From Porticoccus sp950063125 (GTDB lineage: Bacteria > Pseudomonadota > Gammaproteobacteria > Pseudomonadales > Porticoccaceae): a stretch of 64,000 nucleotides of DNA. The position numbers and the translations under genes were made by a program. The notes under the pieces were generated by a model. It did not search any database. It saw only the letters and a list, made by a program, of their open reading frames with translations, and had not been told where the DNA came from. Position 1 is the stretch's first letter. Each line of letters opens with the position of its first letter. Positions 54,242-62,239 of the stretch are shown here, in pieces. The stretch is taken from the NCBI RefSeq assembly GCF_963973895.1, contig NZ_CAXBBF010000001.1; one strand, written 5' to 3'.

Positions 54242-55690
54242 TTATTTCTTGACGCGATCTAGCAGTGACTGAACTTCTCTGCCGGCGATCTCCTTGCTGC
54301 CCAGGCCAATCGCAATGGCTGCGCCGACGGCTACCGCACCAAGCATCAGGCCAAAGGCAATATTGATGATGTCTTGCGCAAGGCCGATCTGACGCAGCGC
54401 CATGGCAATGCTCAGAAACATGATGGCAAGGCTGGCAAGGTTGCCTGCTGCAGAGGGCATTCCCGCCTCAATAATCAACAACCGTACTTTTCTGGCAATG
54501 AAAATACCGATAGCCAGAATCAGTGCACCCAGCAGTACCTGAACGGCGAAACTGATCATGACGGTCACAATCTGGCTGAGGGGTTCAAAGCTCAGTAACT
54601 CAGTGGCGCCGAGAATCGCGAACAGGATAATGCCCAGTAGCACCAGACTGCCCGCATACTGACTCGGGGTGCGTTCCAGCCCCATTTTGAAGCCGAGCTT
54701 TTCAATTAATTGATTGAACCCGGCCGCTGTCAGTAAATCCGTCACCAGACTGGCAATCAACTTACCCACATAGTAAGAGATGGCGAGCACCAGCACGGCC
54801 GCGAGGATGCCAGGCACGGCAGCAAAAATCATATCAATCATGTTTTGCGCGGGCGTGGAAATAGCTGCGATCTTCAGAGCTTCCAGCGATTGCACAATCA
54901 CCAGCAGCAAAATGAAGGTGTAAATCAGTGTGCCGACCAGTGTGGAACATTTCTGCTGAATACCGGACTTCTCACTCAGTCGGTCGATGCCAGAGGCGGC
55001 CAGCAGGCTACTGACAATCTGTCTTACCAGCTTGGCTACGAAATAACCAATGGCGAAGATAAGCAGTGCCGAGAGGATATTCGGCAGGTAGCTGAACAGC
55101 TTGTCGAACATGCTTTGCAGGGGCGCGACCAGACTTTCCATCTGCAGGGCGCTCAGCACCATTGGCAGGAAGAGTAGAAATACCAGCCAGTAGCCAGCGG
55201 TAGCCAGAGATTGACTCACGGTTACCTTGTCTTCCTCATCGTGCTCAAGCTTGTTGAGGCGCTCGTCCAGTTTGCCCAGTGTGGCGCCCTTCTCAATGGC
55301 TTTTTTCACGAGCGCTGCCAGTACCCAGGCGAGCAGTAGCAGACCGAGTGCTGCAGCAAATTTTGGTAGGTAGGTAAAAATCTCGGTCAGCAACACATTT
55401 AATGGCTGCGTCACTGATTGAAGATCGAGCTTTTCAAAGAAGGAGATAAAGCCAAAGATCATGATGATCCAGAAGGCCGTCGTGGAGATGACTTTTTCCA
55501 CGGGGAAGTCATCATTTAGCCCGACCGTGCGGGTGAACCGGTTATCCAGATCGGTTTTCAGCAGCAGCCGATGTGACAAGCTTTTGACAATCCGTGCTGC
55601 GATATAAAAGACGAGCAGGTATAAAACGGCCACCAGGAAGAGCAAAACAGGGCCTTCGTACTGGTTCCAGAAGCTGGTAATTTCACTCAT
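54242..55690 (-). CDS. Mechanosensitive-channel-type conserved TM helix protein
   Basis: A 482-residue inner-membrane protein. ATG 55690 (MSEITSFWNQYEGPVLLF) follows AAGGA by 7 bp. It contains several repeats of a glycine-rich hydrophobic unit plus a polar helix (LPNILSALLIFAIGYFVAKL; VPGILAAVLVLAISYYVGKL; VQVLLGALILAIGIFIARKV), the conserved TM helix repeat seen in MscS relatives. No MscS beta domain is evident, so actual channel activity is uncertain. It has its own terminator. Confidence 0.8.
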   Translation of the reverse strand: MSEITSFWNQYEGPVLLFLVAVLYLLVFYIAARIVKSLSHRLLLKTDLDNRFTRTVGLNDDFPVEKVISTTAFWIIMIFGFISFFEKLDLQSVTQPLNVLLTEIFTYLPKFAAALGLLLLAWVLAALVKKAIEKGATLGKLDERLNKLEHDEEDKVTVSQSLATAGYWLVFLLFLPMVLSALQMESLVAPLQSMFDKLFSYLPNILSALLIFAIGYFVAKLVRQIVSSLLAASGIDRLSEKSGIQQKCSTLVGTLIYTFILLLVIVQSLEALKIAAISTPAQNMIDMIFAAVPGILAAVLVLAISYYVGKLIASLVTDLLTAAGFNQLIEKLGFKMGLERTPSQYAGSLVLLGIILFAILGATELLSFEPLSQIVTVMISFAVQVLLGALILAIGIFIARKVRLLIIEAGMPSAAGNLASLAIMFLSIAMALRQIGLAQDIINIAFGLMLGAVAVGAAIAIGLGSKEIAGREVQSLLDRVKK

Positions 55691-55855
55691 AGCGGGATCC
55701 TTCTGTTTTTCTATTGAAAGACAAGCATAGGTGTCTTGACCGTGAATGTCCAAAAACGGGCCTTCGGAGAGAACTGGCTTTTTTTGGCAGAGTGGCAGGT
55801 ATTTTTGAATGGAACGAGGTCGGGACAATTGTAAAATCAACTCATCTGATTTTTT

Positions 55856-56284
55856 CTAATCGATGACTTTGCCGCGCAGGGCCTTCGTCTTACCGCGCTG
55901 AGTTTTGTTATCCACTCGCCGGGTTTTGGAGGCTTTTGTCGCACGGGTGGGTATGCGCGTTTTTTTGACTGCAGTGGCGGAGAGAATAACGTCTTTCAAG
56001 CGTTCCAGGGCATCCAGCCGGTTTTTTTCCTGGGTACGGAATTGCTGCGCCTTGATCACAATCACGCCTTCTTTATTAATCCGGCGGTCCCTCGTGACCA
56101 GCAGCTGTTGCTTGTAGTCATCGGGCAGGGACGATGCGTTGATGTCAAAGCGCAGGTGTATCGCCGAAGAGACCTTGTTGACGTTCTGTCCCCCGGCCCC
56201 CTGGGAGCGAATGGCTGTCAGTTCAATTTCTTCGTCGGGAATAGCAATTTTTTTCGTGATGTCCAGCAACGTCCAATACTCCAA
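55856..56284 (-). CDS. arfB: Ribosome-rescue peptidyl-tRNA hydrolase ArfB (YaeJ)
   Basis: A 142-residue release-factor-like protein with the GGQ motif (RSQGAGGQNVNKVSSAIHLR) and a Lys/Arg-rich C-terminal tail (RATKASKTRRVDNKTQRGKT) that inserts into the empty mRNA channel of stalled ribosomes. The start is not ATG: TTG 56284 follows GAGG by 6 bp, while TTG 56269 would give the more typical LDITKKIAIP start. Confidence 0.93.
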   Translation of the reverse strand: MEYWTLLDITKKIAIPDEEIELTAIRSQGAGGQNVNKVSSAIHLRFDINASSLPDDYKQQLLVTRDRRINKEGVIVIKAQQFRTQEKNRLDALERLKDVILSATAVKKTRIPTRATKASKTRRVDNKTQRGKTKALRGKVID

Positions 56285-56445
56285 TGTTTGCCTCAGGTTG
56301 AATTATAGGGAGGCAATAGTCGTCAGCAAGTATGCAGGCGAGATGAGTTATCGGCGATTACAAGTCTCATGACAGCCAATGGATCAACGTTGTCCCGTCT
56401 AGCCGTCTCCTTGATAAATGTTTGGCAGCACGCCATAGTATTCCC

Positions 56446-56820
56446 ATGTCTGTTACCAAAACACACTGGGTTCTCTGGATCATCACCGCCTTTCTTTTGT
56501 CGGTGCTGGTGAATACCGCCCACGCCAGTGTGAACAGTCGTCATGACCTATCGCAAAGGGCGGAATCATCCCATAGTACAGCGATGCCCTGCGAGTCGGA
56601 ATCTGCCCATCCTGCCGGGGTGCAGCACGCAAATGGAAATAACCACAGCTGTATGTCCGATATATGCCATTGCGTGACCCAGGGTTGCCATTTGACGCCG
56701 ATAGGCATTAATCCCCTGCTTGCCTGGATGTCCTTGCCTCATCATCCCGCTCAGACAACGCTTCGGCAGAACCTGCTGAATGCCGGGCCCCACCGACTTG
56801 ATCGTCCTCCCCGAAGCTGA
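56446..56820 (+). CDS. CopL-like metal-binding secreted protein
   Basis: A 124-residue protein from ATG 56446. The signal peptide is MSVTKTHWVLWIITAFLLSV, ending VNTAHA|SVN. The mature part is rich in His and Cys (CESESAHPAGVQHANGNNHS, then CMSDICHCVTQGCH). CopL proteins of Xanthomonas are similar Cys/His-rich leaders that precede copA and are needed for its copper induction. The similarity here is in composition and place, not a firm alignment. copA follows after 63 bp. Confidence 0.6.
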   Translation: MSVTKTHWVLWIITAFLLSVLVNTAHASVNSRHDLSQRAESSHSTAMPCESESAHPAGVQHANGNNHSCMSDICHCVTQGCHLTPIGINPLLAWMSLPHHPAQTTLRQNLLNAGPHRLDRPPRS

Positions 56821-56883
56821 TTGTCCGCCGTTATCAACACCTCGCCGAGGTGCTGCAGGATAATTCATCTGAGGATTGAACAA

Positions 56884-58602
56884 ATGTCATTATTTTCAAG
56901 GCTGTTGACGGCTTTCTGGATGTCCATGATCGCCATAAATGCCGTCGCCAATATCACTGAGTACCACCTGGAGATTGACCGCCAGACCGTCAACATCACA
57001 GATAAGCCGTTACAGCGTATTACGGTTAACGGAAGTATCCCCGGGCCTGTGCTGGAATTCACTGAAGGTGATACAGCGGTGATTCATGTCACCAACAAAA
57101 TGAAGGTGCCAAGCTCGGTCCACTGGCATGGATTGCTGTTGCCGCCGGCAATGGATGGTGTGCCGGGCTTCAGCGGTTATCCCGGTATTGCACCAGGGGA
57201 AACCTTTACCTATCGATTTGAGCTTCGGCAAAACGGTACTTACTGGTACCACGCCCACAGTGGCACCCAGGAACAGGACGGCCACTACGGTGCCCTGATT
57301 GTGCACCCCAAAGACCGCAGTCTGATTCAGGCTGATCGGGATTATGTGGTGCTACTGTCTGACTTCAGTGAAGAAGCCAGTACACAGATCATGGCGAATT
57401 TGAAAAAAGATCCACACTATTACAACTACTCCCAGCGCACCATCGGTGATTTTCTGGATGATGTGCGCAACCGCGGTCTGGCCGACGCCTGGCAATGGGC
57501 TACCGATTGGGGTGAGATGCGGATGTCGCCCACCGACATCGCGGATGTCAGTGGCTACACCTTTCTCATCAATGGCCAGACACCGGCGCAAAACTGGACC
57601 GGTTTATTCAACCCCGGCGAAACCGTCCGGCTGCGTTTTATCAATGCCTCGGCCATGTCCATGTATGACGTCCGCATCCCCGGCCTGACAATGGATGTGG
57701 TGCAGGCAGATGGCCAATATGTTGAGCCTGTCACCGTGGATGAATTCCGCTTTGCCGTGGCAGAAACCTATGACGTGCTTGTCAGACCGACCACCGACAC
57801 GGCTTTTACCATTGCCGCAGAAGCCATTGATCGCACCGGTTTTGCCATGGGCACCCTGGCGCCCCGCAGCGGGATGCGAGGCCCCGAACCGGAAGTCCGG
57901 TCGCGTGCATTGCTGACCATGGGTGACATGGGGCACGGTGAAATTCAAGACGATGCAGATACCGGTGAAGCTGCCATGACAGGTCATGCCGGTCACGGAA
58001 TGGCCCAACAGCACAATACAGTTTCGGCGGGCAGTGGCTGGTCCGATGCCGGTACGCCGCCAGGCCACAAGGCCCTGAGTTATGCCGATCTTCGGTCTTT
58101 GCAACAACAGACGGATACCCGGCCACCGGAACGTGAAATTGTGGTCAGTCTGGGCGGTTCCATGTCGCGCTTTATCTGGACCATCAATGGTCACAAGTTT
58201 GGTGACGAGGGTTTCAAACCCCTGCAACTGGACTACGGTGAGCGCGTCAAGTTGACGTTTAAAAACACCTCCATGATGGCCCATCCGATGCACCTGCACG
58301 GCATGTTTATCCAGCTGGATAACGGTCAACCCGCTGAGCGATTGCCCAATAAACATACCGTGAATGTGCCACCGGGAAAATCCTATTCCGTATTGCTGAC
58401 AGCAGATGAGCCGGGCGAATGGGCCTTTCATTGTCACCTTCTGTTCCATATGGCCGCTGGCATGATGACCAAACTGGTGGTGGCGGAATACGATGCGGTG
58501 GCTGATGAGAAAGCTGCCGCAATATCCGATCCAGGCCCCGGGTCACCCCCATCCCTGAACCACGAAGTTCAACAGCGTGGAGGGGAGCATCATGGGCATT
58601 AG
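56884..58602 (+). CDS. copA: Periplasmic multicopper oxidase CopA
   Basis: A 572-residue copper-resistance oxidase. ATG 56884 follows GAGG; upstream in-frame codons do not look like signal sequence. The copper ligands are HWHG (80-83), WYHAHSG (122-128), HPMHLHG and HCHLLFHMAAGM near the C-terminus, so all T1/T2/T3 sites are present. A His/Met-rich loop (HAGHGMAQQH) lies in the middle. The signal peptide (MSLFSRLLTAFWMSMIAINA) has no twin-arginine motif, unlike typical Tat-exported CopA. It overlaps copB. Confidence 0.93.
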   Translation: MSLFSRLLTAFWMSMIAINAVANITEYHLEIDRQTVNITDKPLQRITVNGSIPGPVLEFTEGDTAVIHVTNKMKVPSSVHWHGLLLPPAMDGVPGFSGYPGIAPGETFTYRFELRQNGTYWYHAHSGTQEQDGHYGALIVHPKDRSLIQADRDYVVLLSDFSEEASTQIMANLKKDPHYYNYSQRTIGDFLDDVRNRGLADAWQWATDWGEMRMSPTDIADVSGYTFLINGQTPAQNWTGLFNPGETVRLRFINASAMSMYDVRIPGLTMDVVQADGQYVEPVTVDEFRFAVAETYDVLVRPTTDTAFTIAAEAIDRTGFAMGTLAPRSGMRGPEPEVRSRALLTMGDMGHGEIQDDADTGEAAMTGHAGHGMAQQHNTVSAGSGWSDAGTPPGHKALSYADLRSLQQQTDTRPPEREIVVSLGGSMSRFIWTINGHKFGDEGFKPLQLDYGERVKLTFKNTSMMAHPMHLHGMFIQLDNGQPAERLPNKHTVNVPPGKSYSVLLTADEPGEWAFHCHLLFHMAAGMMTKLVVAEYDAVADEKAAAISDPGPGSPPSLNHEVQQRGGEHHGH

Positions 58603-59302
58603 TCAACGGTATTGTTCTGCGTTGGGGTTTTTTCTGCTGATATCCGTTGGTGCGTGGGCCGAGAATCCTCACCATCCCAGTCCCGTATTCCACGCTTTTT
58701 GGCTCGAGGCACAGCACGGCGGTGGAAGTGAAGGCGGTATCACTGATATTGAGCTGGATGGCTGGATCGGTGGCGATACGCACAAACTGTGGTTGAAAAC
58801 GGATATCAAACAGCACAAGGGTGCTCTGCAGGAGAGTGAGTTCTGGGCGATGTACAGCCGAAATGTGAGCGAATTCTGGGACTTTCAGACCGGTATTCGC
58901 CTTGATACCCAGCCCGATTCGACGGGGTACTTCACCCTGGGGGTCAATGGCCTGGCGCCTTACTTCCTGAAAACCCAGGCCCACCTGTTTGTCAGTGACT
59001 ACGGCGATATCACGGCCCGGTTGAAGCAGAGCACCCATCTGCTGGTGACGCAACGGATGGGTATTGAGCCCTACTACCGGCTGGAAATGGCCGCTCAGCG
59101 GGTGGCACGCCAGTCACAGGGTCAGGGCCTGACCAATGGACGACTGGGTGTGCGTTTCAATTACGAAATTACCCGGGAATGGTCGCCCTATGTGGATTTC
59201 CGCTACGACTGGAAATTCGGCGGCACATCGTCTATCGCCAACAACAACGACGAGCGTCGGGATCATTTTACCCTGTCACTGGGTGTGGCCCTGATGTTCT
59301 AG
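58592..59302 (+). CDS. copB: Outer-membrane copper resistance protein CopB
   Basis: A 236-residue protein from ATG 58592, just after GGAGGGGAG and overlapping copA by 11 bp. A Sec signal (MGISQRYCSALGFFLLISVG) is followed by a beta-barrel containing the CopB pattern (DTHKLWLKTDIKQHKGALQE, QTGIRLDTQPDSTGYFTLGV) and a C-terminal aromatic (ALMF). Most CopB proteins have a longer Met/His N-terminal region; here it is short (NPHHPSPVFHAF). Confidence 0.92.
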   Translation: MGISQRYCSALGFFLLISVGAWAENPHHPSPVFHAFWLEAQHGGGSEGGITDIELDGWIGGDTHKLWLKTDIKQHKGALQESEFWAMYSRNVSEFWDFQTGIRLDTQPDSTGYFTLGVNGLAPYFLKTQAHLFVSDYGDITARLKQSTHLLVTQRMGIEPYYRLEMAAQRVARQSQGQGLTNGRLGVRFNYEITREWSPYVDFRYDWKFGGTSSIANNNDERRDHFTLSLGVALMF

Positions 59303-59320
59303 CCTGTGGGTCATGCCCTG

Positions 59321-61582
59321 TCATCTGAGTTTGACGGCCCTCAGGCGCAGGGCATTGCCAATCACGCTGACCGATGACAGGGACATCGCCGCTGCGGCAA
59401 TGATCGGTGATAACAGTAACCCGGTGAATGGGTAGAGGATGCCAGCGGCAATTGGCACCCCGGCGGCATTATAGGCAAAGGCAAAAAACAGGTTCTGGCG
59501 GATGTTGCGCATGGTGGCGCGGGACAGCCTGCAGGCATCGGCAATACCCATCAGATCGCCTCTCAGCAGTGTTACCCCAGCACTTTCGATGGCGACATCG
59601 GTGCCGGTACCCATGGCGATTCCCACATCCGCACTGGCCAGTGCCGGCGCGTCGTTCACGCCATCGCCGACCATGACCACAATGCGCTTCTGGTCTTGCA
59701 GGCGTCGAACAGCGAGGCTTTTATCTTCGGGTAAAACCTCGGCCTCCACCTCATCGATGTTCAACTGGCGGGCAATGGCCTCCGCCGATGTGCGGTTGTC
59801 ACCCGTCAGCATAACCACGCGAAGGCCATCATGCTGTAAGGCACGAATGGCAGCTGCAGTGGTTTCCTTGATGGGATCTGCTATCGCAAACAAGCCTGCA
59901 TATTGACCATTGACGGCGATGAAAATGACGGTGGCACCGTCATGGCGAAGTGCCTCGGCACTGTCGGCACAGGCTGACAGATCGACAGCTTCGCTTTCCA
60001 TCAACAGACGATTACCCAGGACAATCTGGGTGCCCTCAATTCTGCCGGTGACACCCTTGCCATTGAGGGCCTGAAAATCTTCTGGTTCGGACAGGGTCAA
60101 TTCCAGTTCACCGGCTTTTGCCAGCATGGCCTCCGCCAGGGGGTGTTCGCTCGATCGCTCCAGGCTGGCGCCGAGTCGCAGTAAGGTATTTTGATCAAAG
60201 CCCGAAGCAGGATGGATGCCGGTTACCTGGGGTTTGCCTTCCGTCAGCGTGCCGGTTTTGTCGATCACTACGGTATCCACTTTTTCCAGTCGTTCCAGCG
60301 CTTCGGCATTCCGTATCAGGACGCCGGCCTGTGCCCCGCGCCCGACTCCCACCATGATTGACATCGGTGTGGCCAGCCCCAATGCGCAGGGGCAGGCAAT
60401 AATCAGAACACTGACGGCTGCAATGAGGGCAAATGCCATTGGCGGGGTGGGTCCCCATATTGACCAGACAATGAATGCGATGAGGGCAACGAGCATCACG
60501 ACCGGTACAAAAATTCCGGCGACCTTGTCCGCCAGACCCTGGATGGGCGCGCGTGTTCGCTGGGCACTGGCCACCATCTGGACAATCTGTGACAGCATTG
60601 TGTCCCGGCCGACTTTGTCGGCACGCATGATGAACGAGCCCTGGCCATTGATACTGCCGCCGATAACCCTGTCGCCCGACTGTTTTTTGACGGCCAGTGG
60701 TTCGCCGGTCACCATCGATTCGTCGATATTGGAGCTGCCCTCAAGTACTTCACCATCCAGCGGCACTTTGTCGCCGGGGCGAACCCTGAGACGGTCGCCC
60801 ACCTGTACCCGGTCGAGCGAGATAGTCGCTTCATCGCCCTGGCTATCCAGCCGCCGTGCCGTGGTCGGCGCCAGATTCAGCAGTGCACGAATGGCTCCGG
60901 AGGTTTTTTCCCGGGCGCGCAATTCGAGTACCTGGCCCAGCAGTACCAGCACGATAATCACGGCGGCGGCCTCAAAATAGACAGCGACTGAACCATCCTG
61001 TTGGCGGAATGCCGGAGGAAAGAGATCCGGCGCCAGTGTGGCAAACAGACTGTATAGCCAGGCGGCTCCGGTGCCGATGGCAATCAGGGTAAACATGTTC
61101 AGGTTGCGACGTAAAATGGACTTCCAGCCACGCTGGAAGAATGGCCATCCCGCCCACAACACCACGGGGGTGGCGAGCAGCAATTGCACCCAGTTGGAAA
61201 CCTGCGGTGATATCAGACTGTCGGTGTGAAAGAAGTGGCTGCTCATTTCGAGGATAAAGACCGGTAGCGCCAATATCAGCCCAAGCCAGAAGCGCCGGTT
61301 CATATCGAGTAGTTCCGCCGAGGGTTCGCTGTCGGCAGTGATTTCTTCCGGTTCCAGCGCCATCCCGCAGATGGGGCAATCGCCTGGCCCCTGCTGTTGA
61401 ATTTCGGGGTGCATGGGGCAGGTAAAGAGTGCCCCGGGCAGGGTCTTTTGTTCTGCGGGCGAGCCGTCTAGATAGGGTACGGGGTCGTTTTCAAACTTTT
61501 CCCGGCAGCGGGCGGCACAGAAATACCAGGTTTTACCCGCATATTGGGAAAAATGCCGGGCTTCCCGTGGGTTGACGGTCAT
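59321..61582 (-). CDS. Cu+-exporting P1B-type ATPase with YHS and heavy-metal-binding N-terminus
   Basis: 753 residues from the first usual start (ATG 61582). A YHS-like domain (residues 1-40) is followed by a heavy-metal-binding domain at about 53-78 (FTCPMHPEIQQQGPGDCPIC). Eight TM helices follow. The actuator has TGE at 292-294, the metal-site CPC is at 397-399, and the phosphorylated Asp is Asp441 (DKTGT). The C-terminal MSLSSVSV suggests Cu+ specificity. The YHS motif DPVCGM is in frame upstream of this ATG, with no standard start codon before an in-frame stop at 61634-61636; see findings. It converges on copB. Confidence 0.92.
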   Translation of the reverse strand: MTVNPREARHFSQYAGKTWYFCAARCREKFENDPVPYLDGSPAEQKTLPGALFTCPMHPEIQQQGPGDCPICGMALEPEEITADSEPSAELLDMNRRFWLGLILALPVFILEMSSHFFHTDSLISPQVSNWVQLLLATPVVLWAGWPFFQRGWKSILRRNLNMFTLIAIGTGAAWLYSLFATLAPDLFPPAFRQQDGSVAVYFEAAAVIIVLVLLGQVLELRAREKTSGAIRALLNLAPTTARRLDSQGDEATISLDRVQVGDRLRVRPGDKVPLDGEVLEGSSNIDESMVTGEPLAVKKQSGDRVIGGSINGQGSFIMRADKVGRDTMLSQIVQMVASAQRTRAPIQGLADKVAGIFVPVVMLVALIAFIVWSIWGPTPPMAFALIAAVSVLIIACPCALGLATPMSIMVGVGRGAQAGVLIRNAEALERLEKVDTVVIDKTGTLTEGKPQVTGIHPASGFDQNTLLRLGASLERSSEHPLAEAMLAKAGELELTLSEPEDFQALNGKGVTGRIEGTQIVLGNRLLMESEAVDLSACADSAEALRHDGATVIFIAVNGQYAGLFAIADPIKETTAAAIRALQHDGLRVVMLTGDNRTSAEAIARQLNIDEVEAEVLPEDKSLAVRRLQDQKRIVVMVGDGVNDAPALASADVGIAMGTGTDVAIESAGVTLLRGDLMGIADACRLSRATMRNIRQNLFFAFAYNAAGVPIAAGILYPFTGLLLSPIIAAAAMSLSSVSVIGNALRLRAVKLR

Positions 61583-61622
61583 GCCACAGACGGGATCTTT
61601 TGTTTCAGCGGTTTCGGTTGTA

Positions 61623-62081
61623 TCAGAGATCGCTCATTCTCCCTGTCTGGGTAGCCAGCCGCATCACTTCGTGTTCCTCCATTTCGAGTAACGATTCCAG
61701 CAGGCCTCTGGCTTCGGGAATTTCCGCTTTACTGGATAGCGTCCGGTAAAGGTCAATCATCTGCTCGTGCAGGCTGAAAACCTCCTGACAGATATCATCA
61801 AAACCCAGCTTGCCAAAAGGGATTTCGCAGGGTTGGGAGATCTTGATCGGTTGGTGTGACAGATAGTCGTAAACGTAGGTCTGCATCGCTTTCTGGTCTG
61901 CCTGCAGTTCAAACTGGGCGACCATTCTCTCCATCTCTGCCTCGTGATTCGACAGATAGGCAAGCAATAATTTGGCACGTTCTTCCTGATTCTCGCCGAT
62001 ACCCTTATCGAGACAATGTGCCAAATGCGCATGCAGTTGGCGGGTCCAGTCGATCAGTTCGGCAAAGGTTTTGATGTCCAT
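61623..62081 (-). CDS. Ferritin-like helical protein, function unknown
   Basis: A 152-residue soluble helical protein starting at ATG 62081 (MDIKTFAELIDWTRQLHAHL), 5 bp after AGGAG. His/Glu residues recur along helices (LSNHEAEMERMVAQFE, SLHEQMIDLYRTL, LEMEEHEVMRLATQ), which resembles hemerythrin- or ferritin-like di-iron folds, but I cannot name the family. It ends 41 bp before the ATPase ATG, and its last codons (MSDL-stop) are in the +1 frame to the ATPase. It is presumably co-transcribed. Confidence 0.65.
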   Translation of the reverse strand: MDIKTFAELIDWTRQLHAHLAHCLDKGIGENQEERAKLLLAYLSNHEAEMERMVAQFELQADQKAMQTYVYDYLSHQPIKISQPCEIPFGKLGFDDICQEVFSLHEQMIDLYRTLSSKAEIPEARGLLESLLEMEEHEVMRLATQTGRMSDL

Positions 62082-62239
62082 CCTTACTCCTGTTGTTTTA
62101 TTGTTCAGTCTCAATGATTATTTTCAGTGGTTAAAGCAATACTTTTATACAGTGCTAAATGATTCCCTGCCAACCCAATGTCTACCCTACGAACAGGGAC
62201 CGGTATGCGGTGATGGCTTAACCAGGTGTAAACAGATTG

